From NCBI RefSeq assembly GCF_002875945.1, contig NZ_MCZK01000168.1, positions 87,801 to 151,800 on the forward strand: a stretch of DNA of 64,000 nucleotides, in the 5' to 3' direction. Each line of letters opens with the position of its first letter. Position 1 is the stretch's first letter. Below are positions 44,302 to 52,835 of the stretch, piece by piece. Made by a program: the position numbers and the translations under genes. A model generated the notes under the pieces. It made no database searches, was not told the origin of the DNA, and saw only the letters and a program-made list of their open reading frames with translations. Origin of the DNA: Vibrio lentus. GTDB lineage: Bacteria > Pseudomonadota > Gammaproteobacteria > Enterobacterales > Vibrionaceae.

Positions 44302-44349
44302 ATGATTGTAATGAAAACACTAAAACTGGCAGTAAAAGTAACGCGTTAA
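44302..44349 (+). CDS. Possible 15-residue mini-protein
   Basis: A very short frame MIVMKTLKLAVKVTR with AAGGAG at 44289-44294, 7 bp before the ATG. The ribosome site is better than that of many real genes. The peptide is basic and amphipathic. It could be a leader peptide, a tiny membrane-active protein, or chance. The rest of the 44350-44682 gap before rsgA carries two degenerate direct-repeat pairs and no other frame. Confidence 0.3.
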   Translation: MIVMKTLKLAVKVTR

Positions 44350-44554
44350 TTTGTTTGGTTAATCAAACTTAAATACCGATCGACCAACATCTCGTCACCC
44401 GTGACGACCGCACACTTTTACCCGGTTTACCATTGGTCTTAAGTGATCAATACCTGCATGCCCAATAGCGCATGACTAAATCCGGGGTCCTATCTATTTG
44501 AATTCGACCCAAGCTCAAAACATTTTTGACGTCTCGACGCTTTTTAATCTCAGC

Positions 44555-44651
44555 AACTCTTTTTGGTCTCATTAACTCTTTTGATCTCATCAACAATAAG
44601 AGAACTCACAAGAAGTTAATATTCTCATAAGACTTTAATGCTCTCATAAGA
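44555..44651. repeat. Short direct repeats upstream of rsgA
   Basis: Two degenerate tandem pairs. One is AACTCTTTTTGGTCTCATT (44555-44573) and its near-copy (44574-44591). The other is built on CTCATAAGA (44616-44632 and 44633-44651). They lie within 130 bp of the rsgA start. No role is known. Confidence 0.6.
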
Positions 44652-44682
44652 AATCAAAGCTCGTACGTCTGGGTAAATAAAC

Positions 44683-45747
44683 ATGAATTCACAAACTGCA
44701 TTTTCTCATCCAATGTCACTTCAACAACTTGGATGGCAACCTGTATTCCAGCAACAACTGACACTTGAAGACTATGACCAATCCGTCATTGCTCGCATTA
44801 CCGCGCACCATCGCAGCGGCTATACGCTTGCGTCAGAACAAGGCGAAATCGTTCTACCCGTTCATCAAAACCAACCCGCAATGACGGTTGGAGACTGGGT
44901 GATACTAAACGCTGACTTACAATTCGACCGCTTGCTAGAACGTCAGTCGCTCTTCAGCCGTAAAGCGGCAGGCAGTCGTGTGGCGGAGCAGTACATTTCA
45001 GCCAATATCGACACCGTGTTTATCGTGGTCTCGTTAAACAATGACTTTAATCTAAGCCGCATAGAACGCTATCTAGCGCTCGCCAATGAAGCGCAGGTTG
45101 AAACAGTGATCGTCCTCACCAAGAAAGACTTGTGTGACGACTACGAAGACAAAGTACAGCAAGTGCAAAGCTTAGATTCGATGCTAATGATCGAAGCGGT
45201 AAACAGCCTAGACCAAGACTCAACTCAAGTATTGTCGCCTTGGTGTAAAACAGGCAAGACCGTCGCTTTAATGGGTTCATCCGGTGTAGGTAAATCTACC
45301 TTGGTCAACTCGTTGCTTGGTGATTCTCAGCAAGCTACAGGTGGCATTCGTGAAGACGACAGTAAAGGCCGCCATACAACCACATCACGGTCGTTGCATT
45401 TACTGACATCGGGAGGCTTACTGCTCGATACACCCGGAATGCGTGAGCTACAACTCGCCGATTGTGCCGAGGGTGTAAGTGAAACGTTTTCTGATGTGGA
45501 AGAGTTAGCGATGCATTGTCGCTTCTCTGATTGCAGCCATGAGTCAGAACCAGGATGCGCTATACGCAAAGCCATTGAAAGTGGTGAGCTTTCTGAAAGA
45601 CGATTCTCTAACTATGAGAAGCTACTCAGAGAGCAAGCAAGAAACGGAGCCTCATTGGCAGAACAGAGAGCGAACAGTAAACAGCTTTCTAAAATGTATA
45701 AAACCGTGCAGTCAGAGAGCCGTAATATCAAGAAATCGTCTAAATAA
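44683..45747 (+). CDS. rsgA: Small-subunit ribosome biogenesis GTPase RsgA (second-copy type)
   Basis: Circularly permuted GTPase of 354 aa that checks late 30S maturation. An OB-fold N-terminus (ITAHHRSGYTLASEQGEIVLP) is followed by G4 LTKKD, G1 GSSGVGKSTLVN, G3 DTPGMREL, and the zinc-binding C-terminal domain (CRFSDCSHESEPGC). Vibrios often carry two RsgA proteins. The N-terminus here, MSLQQLGWQPVFQQQL, looks like the second copy rather than the main YjeQ orthologue. Confidence 0.92.
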   Translation: MNSQTAFSHPMSLQQLGWQPVFQQQLTLEDYDQSVIARITAHHRSGYTLASEQGEIVLPVHQNQPAMTVGDWVILNADLQFDRLLERQSLFSRKAAGSRVAEQYISANIDTVFIVVSLNNDFNLSRIERYLALANEAQVETVIVLTKKDLCDDYEDKVQQVQSLDSMLMIEAVNSLDQDSTQVLSPWCKTGKTVALMGSSGVGKSTLVNSLLGDSQQATGGIREDDSKGRHTTTSRSLHLLTSGGLLLDTPGMRELQLADCAEGVSETFSDVEELAMHCRFSDCSHESEPGCAIRKAIESGELSERRFSNYEKLLREQARNGASLAEQRANSKQLSKMYKTVQSESRNIKKSSK

Positions 45748-45780
45748 CCGATTATTAGATTAGGTTTACAACACGTAAAT

Positions 45781-45856
45781 AAGCCCCGTGTCCCTATCGC
45801 GTATTAGCTCATTAATTCATGAGCTTATTAACGCATTAGGCTTGGGGCTTTTTTGT
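45781..45856 (+). terminator. Large nested terminator after rsgA
   Basis: Outer stem AAGCCCC/GGGGCTT with inner pairing GCGT/ACGC and AGCTCAT/ATGAGCT, followed by T6. It is unusually long (about 70 nt). Confidence 0.75.
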
Positions 45857-46188
45857 ATCAACAGGGCTTCTTTGTATTAACAGGAACGCGATGAGATCAT
45901 TTCTGCACACAATGATCTCGTGAATGGGCACTGACAGCGCTCTCACCAGAACATTGACCCGAATGAGTATTATCACGCAGACTTATATCTCAATCACAGC
46001 ACAAAATTTTAACATTTAGCTCTAAAAACACCACGTAGCGCAAACAATCACCCTAAATCTAAACTATTCCTAGACACCCCGTTAGATCCCGCTAATATGA
46101 CCGCCCATTCCACTAGTGTATAGTTGGATTTGGTACAACTTTATAAAAAGATACATCACTATAATAAATTAACAATTGCAGGTATTTT

Positions 46189-47403
46189 ATGCAAAATCAC
46201 AACATGCTCGCCCGCATCGCTCGTGGAAATCTCGTTCTACAGATCCTTGCTGGTATTGTTTTCGGTGTCGTTCTCGCCATGGTTTCTCCATCAGCAGCTC
46301 AAGATGCAGGTCTACTAGGTAGTCTGTTTGTTGGTGCTCTGAAAGCTGTAGCCCCAATTTTAGTATTCATTCTTGTTGCAGCTTCTATCGCAAACCAAAA
46401 GAAAGGTCAGCATACTCATATGCGTCCAATCATTGTGCTTTACCTGATTGGTACGTTCTCTGCTGCACTAACAGCAGTAGTATTGAGCTTCATGTTCCCA
46501 ACCACGTTGACTTTGGTTGCTGGCGCAGAAGGTGCTAACCCTCCTCAAGGTATTGCTGAAGTTCTTCATACCCTTCTATTCAAGCTTGTCGATAACCCAG
46601 TAAGCGCGCTAATGAACGCGAACTACATTGGTATTCTTGCTTGGGCAATCGGTCTTGGCCTTGCACTGCACCACGCATCTGCAACAACCAAAGCGGTTTT
46701 CGAAGACCTAAGCCACAGTGTTTCACACATTGTTCGCTTCATTATTCGTCTTGCGCCATTCGGTATCTTCGGTCTTGTTTCGACTACGTTCGCAACAACA
46801 GGCTTCGATGCACTAGCAAGCTACGGTCAACTGCTCGCTGTTCTTCTAAGCTCAATGCTGATCATTGCACTTGTGGTTAACCCACTGCTTGTCTTTGTGA
46901 AAACAAAACAAAACCCATACCCACTTGTACTTCAATGTATCCGTGAGTCTGGTGTAACAGCATTCTTCACTCGTTCAAGCGCTGCAAACATTCCAGTGAA
47001 CATGAACCTTTGTAAGAAGCTAAACCTAGATGAAGATACTTACTCTGTATCTATTCCTCTAGGCGCAACAATCAACATGGCGGGTGCTGCAATCACCATC
47101 ACTGTGTTAACACTTGCGGCTGTTCACACGATGGGTATTGAAATTGATATCTTCACTGCGATTCTACTAAGCCTTGTTGCTGCAATTTCTGCATGTGGCG
47201 CATCGGGTGTTGCTGGCGGTTCACTACTGCTTATCCCACTAGCTTGTGGCCTATTCGGTATCTCAAACGATGTAGCGATGCAGGTTGTAGCGGTAGGTTT
47301 CATTATCGGTGTGATTCAAGATTCTGCTGAAACAGCACTTAACAGCTCAACAGACGTAGTGTTCACCGCTGCTGTATGTAAAGCTGAGCAAAACAAAGCT
47401 TAA
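46189..47403 (+). CDS. sstT: Serine/threonine:Na+ symporter
   Basis: DAACS-family inner-membrane transporter of 404 aa, Na+-dependent serine/threonine uptake. Conserved segments include LLGSLFVGALKAVAPILVFILVAASIANQ, the re-entrant loop TAFFTRSSAANIPVNMNLC, and the Na+-site region ATINMAGAAITITVL. A TATAAT at 46160-46165 may be its -10. The 45748-46188 gap otherwise shows only the rsgA terminator. After the stop there is a heptamer repeat and then a terminator. Confidence 0.95.
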   Translation: MQNHNMLARIARGNLVLQILAGIVFGVVLAMVSPSAAQDAGLLGSLFVGALKAVAPILVFILVAASIANQKKGQHTHMRPIIVLYLIGTFSAALTAVVLSFMFPTTLTLVAGAEGANPPQGIAEVLHTLLFKLVDNPVSALMNANYIGILAWAIGLGLALHHASATTKAVFEDLSHSVSHIVRFIIRLAPFGIFGLVSTTFATTGFDALASYGQLLAVLLSSMLIIALVVNPLLVFVKTKQNPYPLVLQCIRESGVTAFFTRSSAANIPVNMNLCKKLNLDEDTYSVSIPLGATINMAGAAITITVLTLAAVHTMGIEIDIFTAILLSLVAAISACGASGVAGGSLLLIPLACGLFGISNDVAMQVVAVGFIIGVIQDSAETALNSSTDVVFTAAVCKAEQNKA

Positions 47404-47432
47404 TAAGCTCTTAGGTATTAGCTTTTGCCTTT

Positions 47433-47453
47433 AGCTCTAAGCTCTAAGCTCTA
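47433..47453. repeat. CTCTAAG/AGCTCTA heptamer tandem repeat
   Basis: Three perfect copies of AGCTCTA (phase equivalent: GCTCTAA), about 30 bp after the sstT stop, with a degenerate ATTAGCTTTTG before them. The unit differs in one base from the GTCTAAG array after the chemoreceptor gene. Confidence 0.8.
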
Positions 47454-47473
47454 AAAGCAAATAGCACATAAAT

Positions 47474-47502
47474 AAAAAGGGAAGCATCAGCTTCCCTTTT
47501 TT
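47474..47502. terminator. Terminator after sstT
   Basis: AAAAAGGGAAGC/GCTTCCCTTTTT with an ATCA loop; can work in both directions. Confidence 0.9.
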
Positions 47503-47617
47503 GATCCTGTCATTCCTAACTCAGAGTCCCTCGCCTCCAATGGAGTGCAATTAAGATAAGCTGCATGACCTAAATGAGTTCAATTAATTCAAGCACTCAC
47601 CTCATCAAGCTACTGGC

Positions 47618-48877
47618 TTAATTTTTGTTGCTCCAGTTGGTTTGGCTAAAATCTAAAGACGCACTGCTAGGCGTTGGTGACGATGCCTTATCTGTGTTCT
47701 GAGCCGTACCCGTTTGGGTCGCTGCGTGTTGCTCTGAAGTATATTGTTGGTTGTGTTGTTGATTGTGCTCTGAATTAGCGTCTTGAGCATTCATCTGGTC
47801 ATTCATTTCAGCATCGCTGCCTTTCACCTTCGACACGTCAAGTTCCTCTTCTTCAGTCACGTCTTTCACCTTTTTAGGGATCGGGATGTTACGTTTGTAG
47901 AGCTTGTTCAACGCCTTAACGACCGAGTGTTTAGTGACCGCTTCTTGGGTCAGTTTGGTCATGATTGGTTTGGTTAGAGCCTGCAATCCTACGACAGCAT
48001 CTACCCCAAGTTCGCCCCCCACTTTATCCCTCAACTGTTTTGCTTCTGAATAGCCGAAATGAGCGGACAGAAATAACCAGATATAAGCGATAGCATTGCC
48101 GTGTTCACCATGATCAATCCAAGCCTCACCAGCCCGAAACATGGCTTCTTCGCTGTTCTTTTCAGCTGCTGTCTCAAACCAGTACACAGCCTCACCATGG
48201 TTAGGCTCAACACCCACACCATTCAAATAACTCAAACCTAGTTTGATTTTTCCATCTAAGTTGTTTTGATCTGCGGCCTTTTGGTACCACTCGAATGAGC
48301 TTTCGGCTGAGTAATCTGGGTTTTCTTTGTCTAGACACCACTCACCCATAAACAGCATCGCTTCGGTATTTCCGCCGGTTGCAGACTCTTCGATGTAGGT
48401 ATAACCCTTGGGAATATTTTTATCGGTTCCGCGGCCGAAAACGAGCGCTTTACCCATCTCAAACTTCGCGACCATGTCGTTCTCTAAAGCTGAGATCGCG
48501 AGCTGCCAAAAGTTGGCTTTTTCTCTTAAAATGAGGTCTTCTTTGCGCTTCATACTCATGCGAACAATGCCGTACATGCCTGTGACATTATCTAAATGTG
48601 CGGCTTTGTCGTACCAATATAGGGCTTCCTTAATATTGTTACGTTCAGCCTCTTTCGCCAAATACAGAATCGACGGAACATGTCCGGTTTCGGCTTTGAA
48701 GTTACGCTCTTTTTGCTCTTGTATGCGCGCTTTTTCAATCGCCTTTCGGTAAGCGACAGCACGAGCTTTACGTTCTTGTTCCACTCGCTGCTTTCTTAAC
48801 GACAAAGAAACCAGCCATACGGCCACAAGTATTAACGAAAGAGCCGTCGCACCAATTGCGATTCCCATTGTACTCAT
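47618..48877 (-). CDS. Membrane-anchored Sel1-repeat protein
   Basis: Protein of 419 aa. One N-terminal transmembrane segment (about 5-25) is followed by a basic charged helix (RKQRVEQERKARAVAYRKAIEKA) and about five Sel1-like repeats (EALYWYDKAAHLDN, SSFEWYQKAADQNN, AVYWFETAAEKNS). The low-complexity tail is rich in Gln, Asn, His and Ser. Sel1 repeats mediate protein contacts. The partner is unknown. It is transcribed alone. The upstream gap (48878-49220) shows nothing I can name. Confidence 0.85.
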   Translation of the reverse strand: MSTMGIAIGATALSLILVAVWLVSLSLRKQRVEQERKARAVAYRKAIEKARIQEQKERNFKAETGHVPSILYLAKEAERNNIKEALYWYDKAAHLDNVTGMYGIVRMSMKRKEDLILREKANFWQLAISALENDMVAKFEMGKALVFGRGTDKNIPKGYTYIEESATGGNTEAMLFMGEWCLDKENPDYSAESSFEWYQKAADQNNLDGKIKLGLSYLNGVGVEPNHGEAVYWFETAAEKNSEEAMFRAGEAWIDHGEHGNAIAYIWLFLSAHFGYSEAKQLRDKVGGELGVDAVVGLQALTKPIMTKLTQEAVTKHSVVKALNKLYKRNIPIPKKVKDVTEEEELDVSKVKGSDAEMNDQMNAQDANSEHNQQHNQQYTSEQHAATQTGTAQNTDKASSPTPSSASLDFSQTNWSNKN

Positions 48878-49220
48878 AAAATATTTTAACCTAACTCGGC
48901 AGATACAAGACTCGACGTTGAGAGTGTGTTCTGCCCATAGTGAATGTTATGTTTCGAATTACAGGGAAAAGTGCAGTTACTAGCACGTTTCGCCCTAAAA
49001 TGAACTTAGTTCAGTATCTCAGGATTACATTGCGATAAGAAGCCTAGGGGGTTCAATCCGTATGCAGTCCATAGATGATGTGATCTTGCTTCAATATAGA
49101 TAAATTATGAAGACAGCCTTTCATCAGAAAAGTCCTATAGCTTGGTGACGCAATTGATGTTTTTCCATCAAAAGTTTCGTGCGACTTCCGTACAACTCTC
49201 TTACAAGAATAGCTCTATGC
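48878..49220. other. Gap between the Sel1-repeat gene and ttrR
   Basis: 343 bp without a credible gene or recognisable terminator. It should hold the promoter of the Sel1-repeat gene. Confidence 0.4.
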
Positions 49221-49823
49221 CTAGGTTAATTGACCGTATATGTAAGCCAACTCGGCAACTGTCTTCGCTGAGAATTTCTTCATCAAACTCGCTCGGTGTA
49301 CTTCTACCGTTCTCATCGCGATACATAATTCATCGGCAATTTTCTGGTTACGTTTGCCGTCGATAATCTGCTTAAGAATATCGATTTCTCGCTCAGTTAA
49401 CGACGCATACGCTTGGCGGTACACATTCATATGTAAGTGCTTTTCAGAAGCCTCTAGCCCTTGCTTGATCGCCTCAGCCAATTCGTTGCCTTTGACCGGT
49501 TTTTGAAAGAAGTTCACCGCACCGGCTTGTAGGGCTTCTACTGCCATTGGCACATCACCGTGACCCGTCAGATAAATCACCGAAAGTGGGCTCTGCGCTT
49601 TCATCATCAGTTCATGAACTTGTTGCCCTCTCATTTCAGGCATTCGGCTGTCTAACACCACGCACCCAGCAGCACTCAAATCGACTGAATCCAGAAAGCT
49701 CGGGCCATCTTCATAGGCTGACACCGTAAAATCATGCTCTTCCAATAAGAACACCAATGAGTCACGCATCGACTCATCGTCATCAACCACATAGACCGGC
49801 AACGTTTGATGAAGTTCAGACAT
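49221..49823 (-). CDS. ttrR: Tetrathionate two-component response regulator TtrR
   Basis: FixJ/NarL-type regulator of 200 aa. It has a receiver domain with the acidic pair VVDDDES, phospho-acceptor Asp in VVLDSRMPEM, the Thr/Lys switch residues (YLTGHGD, FFQKPV), and a LuxR-type helix-turn-helix (LTEREIDILKQIIDGKRNQKIADELCIAMRTVEVHRASLMKKF). It starts 11 bp after the kinase gene and faces away from ttrBCA. It probably binds the 18-bp palindromic sequence found before ttrB and tsdB. Confidence 0.9.
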   Translation of the reverse strand: MSELHQTLPVYVVDDDESMRDSLVFLLEEHDFTVSAYEDGPSFLDSVDLSAAGCVVLDSRMPEMRGQQVHELMMKAQSPLSVIYLTGHGDVPMAVEALQAGAVNFFQKPVKGNELAEAIKQGLEASEKHLHMNVYRQAYASLTEREIDILKQIIDGKRNQKIADELCIAMRTVEVHRASLMKKFSAKTVAELAYIYGQLT

Positions 49824-49834
49824 AACAAGATTCC

Positions 49835-51729
49835 TTATGAATCATTTGAAAGAGAAAAAGGTAACGTCACTGCGACATGACAGCCATGAGGAGTCAATGA
49901 TTTGATGGCCATTTGGCCGCTGTGGTCTTCAATCACGTCTTGGCAAATCGCAAGCCCTAAACCCAAGCCGTTTTCTTTGCTACTCACAAAGGCTTGAGTG
50001 ACTTGTTGCTCGGTGAAATCTAAGCCTGTGCCGTTATCGATAACCGACAGCATCATTTTATCCGGTTGATACTCGGTAATCACTTTAATTGTTGATGGTT
50101 CACTGTTTTTATTATCAATATCAGACGCAGCGCTTTGTTCGCGATGCTGTTGTGCATTACACGCGTCTGTCGCATTGTTGATCAGGTTTACAATCACTTG
50201 CTGTAATCCCACCGGATCAACATGCAGTTGGATAGGCTTACCCACAGCGTGACGCTCAATGGTTATCTTGTGTTTCTGCAATCGAAATTGCAGCAACTCA
50301 ATGGTGTCTGTGAGTAACTGTTCAATATCAGTCTGAGATTTCTCTGATGAGCGTTTTTTATCATGTTTCTTAAGCGTTGAATGATCGCGTCTGCACGATC
50401 CACTTGAGACTGAATTTTTTCGAACACGGGTTCAATATCGGTCAATGGTTTGTTCTTCGAAATCCGCAATAAACCACCTTCACTGTAGTTACGAATGGCC
50501 GCCAAAGGTTGATTGATCTCGTGTGCCAAGCTGCTTCCTAGTTCACCGACGACGGCGATACGTTGAGAATGTTCGAGCTGTTCACTCTTACTTTTTAATT
50601 TGTGCAACGTGGCTTCCAACTGCTTTTTACTGCGGCTGAATTTGTACTCTAGCCAGAAGTGGTAGGCATTAAGAAGCACGACTAACAAAAAGAACGCCCA
50701 AGCCCACTGTTGATTGTACTTAAGCCAGATTAACGCTTCCTTCCACCAAGGTTGTTGCAGTGGGTGCATGTCGAGTTGCTGATAAAGCTTGTCGATTGAA
50801 AGCAGACTAGTTGGTGACGTCCAACCCGAGGCATTTGCCGCAATGGCTGGCGCACTGCTCTTTGGCATTGAAAACAGCACCTGACTCATTTGCTTGGCCA
50901 GTGCCGAAGACGCTCGCCCTGTTTTAGCAAACGACCAATTGGAATACAGCGGTGTAGACACTTGGCATCGGAAGCCTTCAGGCGCTTGATTGCCAATAAT
51001 TCGATATTGCCCAGCCACCAGCAAACCTTCATTGATCATGCTCTCAACTAAACAAGCAGGCACCACAGCCGCTTCAATGTGCCCTTCTCGCAGTTGGTAC
51101 AAGCTGGCATCAATTGGGAAACCTAGGAATTGAGTATTAGAAAAAAAGTGGTTGGGATTGAGCCCCTCTTGCATCACTTGGTAACGCATTGTGAGGTAGC
51201 CACCAAATGCATTTTCCGAGACAGCCGCAATTGGCTTACCGCTCAGTTGTTCAAAAGAGATATAAGGTGACATTCTTCTCACCACCAAGGCAGAACCAAT
51301 ACTTTGCGTATTGTTGGCACCCGGTTGTTCGAAGTTATGACTGGTCATGGTCGCCATCCAAGAGAGCGCGTACTGACGCCCTAATCGAACCGCCTGACCT
51401 GGATTAGTAATAACAAAATCGACCGTGACCCCTTTCACTGCTTCGGCCATCTCTTCCAAGTTGAAAGGCTTGAGGACAAAGTGCTTACCCGCAATACGCT
51501 CAGACAGCCAATCCATGGTTGGCTGCCAACGCTGCTGTGCGGAGAGTTTGCCTCGAGTCGCTAACACGCCAACCTCGATAATCTGATCGGGTTCAGTGAT
51601 CTTTAGGTTTGGGTTTGGGCTTGTGTTTGAAGCTGCTATCGCTTGTTCAGATTGAGCCGCAAAACACGCACCCGCGGTTAGGTTTAACCAGCAAAGGCTA
51701 ACGATTGTCATTAGTTTACGAACGGTCAC
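49835..51729 (-). CDS. ttrS: Tetrathionate sensor kinase TtrS, split by a -1 shift
   Basis: N-terminal signal peptide and periplasmic PhnD-like binding domain (EVGVLATRGKLSAQQRWQP...), a transmembrane segment, then HisKA with SSLAHEINQPLAAIRNYSEGG (phospho-His). The first frame runs from about 51729 (GTG after AAAGAG; TTG at 51747 also possible) and stops at 50263 just after HisKA. The ATPase domain (NLINNATDAC, NGTGLD, GLGLGLAI) lies in the -1 frame and ends at 49835. The frames join at A AAA AAC (50359-50353), exactly in slippery phase. Full length would be about 631 aa. This could be an indel in a poly-A run, a sequencing error, or programmed frameshifting. Without the shift the kinase lacks its catalytic domain. 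Confidence 0.85.
50353..50359 (-). other. A AAA AAC slippery heptamer in ttrS
   Basis: Read on the minus strand, codons ATA AAA AAC give the X XXY YYZ heptamer in the zero frame. A -1 slip makes the next codon CGC and opens the frame encoding the ATPase domain. A small stem ATCAG/CTGAT begins four bases downstream; it is a weak stimulator at best. Confidence 0.6.
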
Positions 51730-51771
51730 TAAAATCTCTTTCTCCAAACGGACTGTGTATTCATTTTATTC

Positions 51772-51806
51772 TGTCGTCATTTCACTTCGTCTTTACGCTG
51801 ACGACA
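51772..51806. promoter_or_regulatory. Inverted repeat in the ttrS leader
   Basis: TGTCGTCA and TGACGACA form an 8-bp perfect inverted repeat with a 19-bp spacer, about 45 bp upstream of ttrS. It could be an operator or an mRNA stem. No regulator is assigned. Confidence 0.4.
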
Positions 51807-51888
51807 TATTTAAGCTTAACTTATGCTTTAGATCGCCTTAAACAAGCCGCTAAAACAAAGCATAACAGCTAGATAGCGAAAACCACAT

Positions 51889-51902
51889 TTGTTCTAGATC
51901 AA
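51889..51902. promoter_or_regulatory. FNR-like site in the ttrS-ttrB intergenic region
   Basis: TTGTT-CTAG-ATCAA matches the FNR consensus TTGAT-N4-ATCAA at nine of ten arm positions. It lies 97 bp upstream of ttrB. Anaerobic FNR control is known for ttr genes in Salmonella. Confidence 0.55.
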
Positions 51903-51915
51903 CTTTGATCTGGGT

Positions 51916-51933
51916 ATGTGGAAATCCACAATA
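51916..51933. promoter_or_regulatory. Candidate TtrR operator upstream of ttrB
   Basis: ATGTGGAAATCCACAATA, containing the 6-2-6 palindrome TGTGGA-AA-TCCACA, 66 bp before the ttrB start. The same 18 bases occur before tsdB. Confidence 0.65.
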
Positions 51934-51998
51934 CCCCGTGAACGGTCAAAAACTGACAATGAGCCTAACAGATCGAATACCCATTTATAGGTACCTCT

Positions 51999-52835
51999 AT
52001 GGACTCATTGAAAAGACGGTTTCTCAGCCAATTCGGTAAAGTTTCCGCCGGCGCTGCACTCATTCCCATTACCGGAATCAACACCGCAGTCGCGAGCACA
52101 GCCATTCGCAATAACAACCAACCAGACCGCAAAGGCGAAGTAGGTAAACGCTACGCAATGGCGATCGATTTACGTAAATGCGTTGGTTGTCAGGCATGTA
52201 CTGTTGGCTGTAGCGTTGAAAACCAAGCGCCAATTGGCCAGTTCAGAACCACAGTAAAACAGTATGAAGTCTCCCTTGATGATGGTTCGACTGCTCAACA
52301 AGACGTGAAATCATTCATGTTACCTCGCCTTTGTAATCACTGTGACAACGCACCCTGCATCAAGGTTTGTCCTGTTCAGGCGACCTTTCAACGTGAAGAC
52401 GGCATTGTGATGGTCGACAATGAACGCTGCGTAGCCTGTGCTTACTGCGTTCAAGCCTGCCCTTACGACGCACGTTTCATTAACAACGACACGCTTACCG
52501 CAGACAAATGTACCTTCTGCGCACATCGCCTTGAAGACGGCTTACTGCCCGCTTGTGTAGAAACCTGTGTCGGTGGCGCGCGTGTCATTGGCGACCTTAA
52601 AGATCCAAACAGCGAGATCAACCGTCTACTTAATGAAAACCAAGACGACATCAAAGTGCTTAAGCCAGAGCAAAATACCAACCCACATGTTTTCTATATC
52701 GGCATGAACGAGCGATTCGTTAGCCACATCGAAGGCCAACCTGCGATTTATGATCCAGCCGCCATCGATAACTCATCCTCGAGCAAACAAGAATTGGCAA
52801 TCGCAACACAAGGCAAACAAGGAGAGACAGCATGA
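51999..52835 (+). CDS. ttrB: Tetrathionate reductase iron-sulfur subunit TtrB
   Basis: Exported ferredoxin-type subunit of 278 aa. A Tat-like leader (KRRFLSQFGKVSAGAAL) precedes four Cys clusters: CVGCQACTVGC, CNHCDNAPC, CVACAYCVQAC and CTFCAHR...CVETC. Together they bind four [4Fe-4S] clusters in the DmsB/NrfC pattern. It carries electrons from quinol-oxidising TtrC to TtrA on the periplasmic side. The stop overlaps the ttrC start by four bases. Confidence 0.94.
   Translation: MDSLKRRFLSQFGKVSAGAALIPITGINTAVASTAIRNNNQPDRKGEVGKRYAMAIDLRKCVGCQACTVGCSVENQAPIGQFRTTVKQYEVSLDDGSTAQQDVKSFMLPRLCNHCDNAPCIKVCPVQATFQREDGIVMVDNERCVACAYCVQACPYDARFINNDTLTADKCTFCAHRLEDGLLPACVETCVGGARVIGDLKDPNSEINRLLNENQDDIKVLKPEQNTNPHVFYIGMNERFVSHIEGQPAIYDPAAIDNSSSSKQELAIATQGKQGETA

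Noticed and set aside
44555..44651. Short repeats before rsgA as a possible CRISPR remnant.
   Set aside because: The repeats are adjacent, degenerate and lack spacers of regular length; no cas genes are present.
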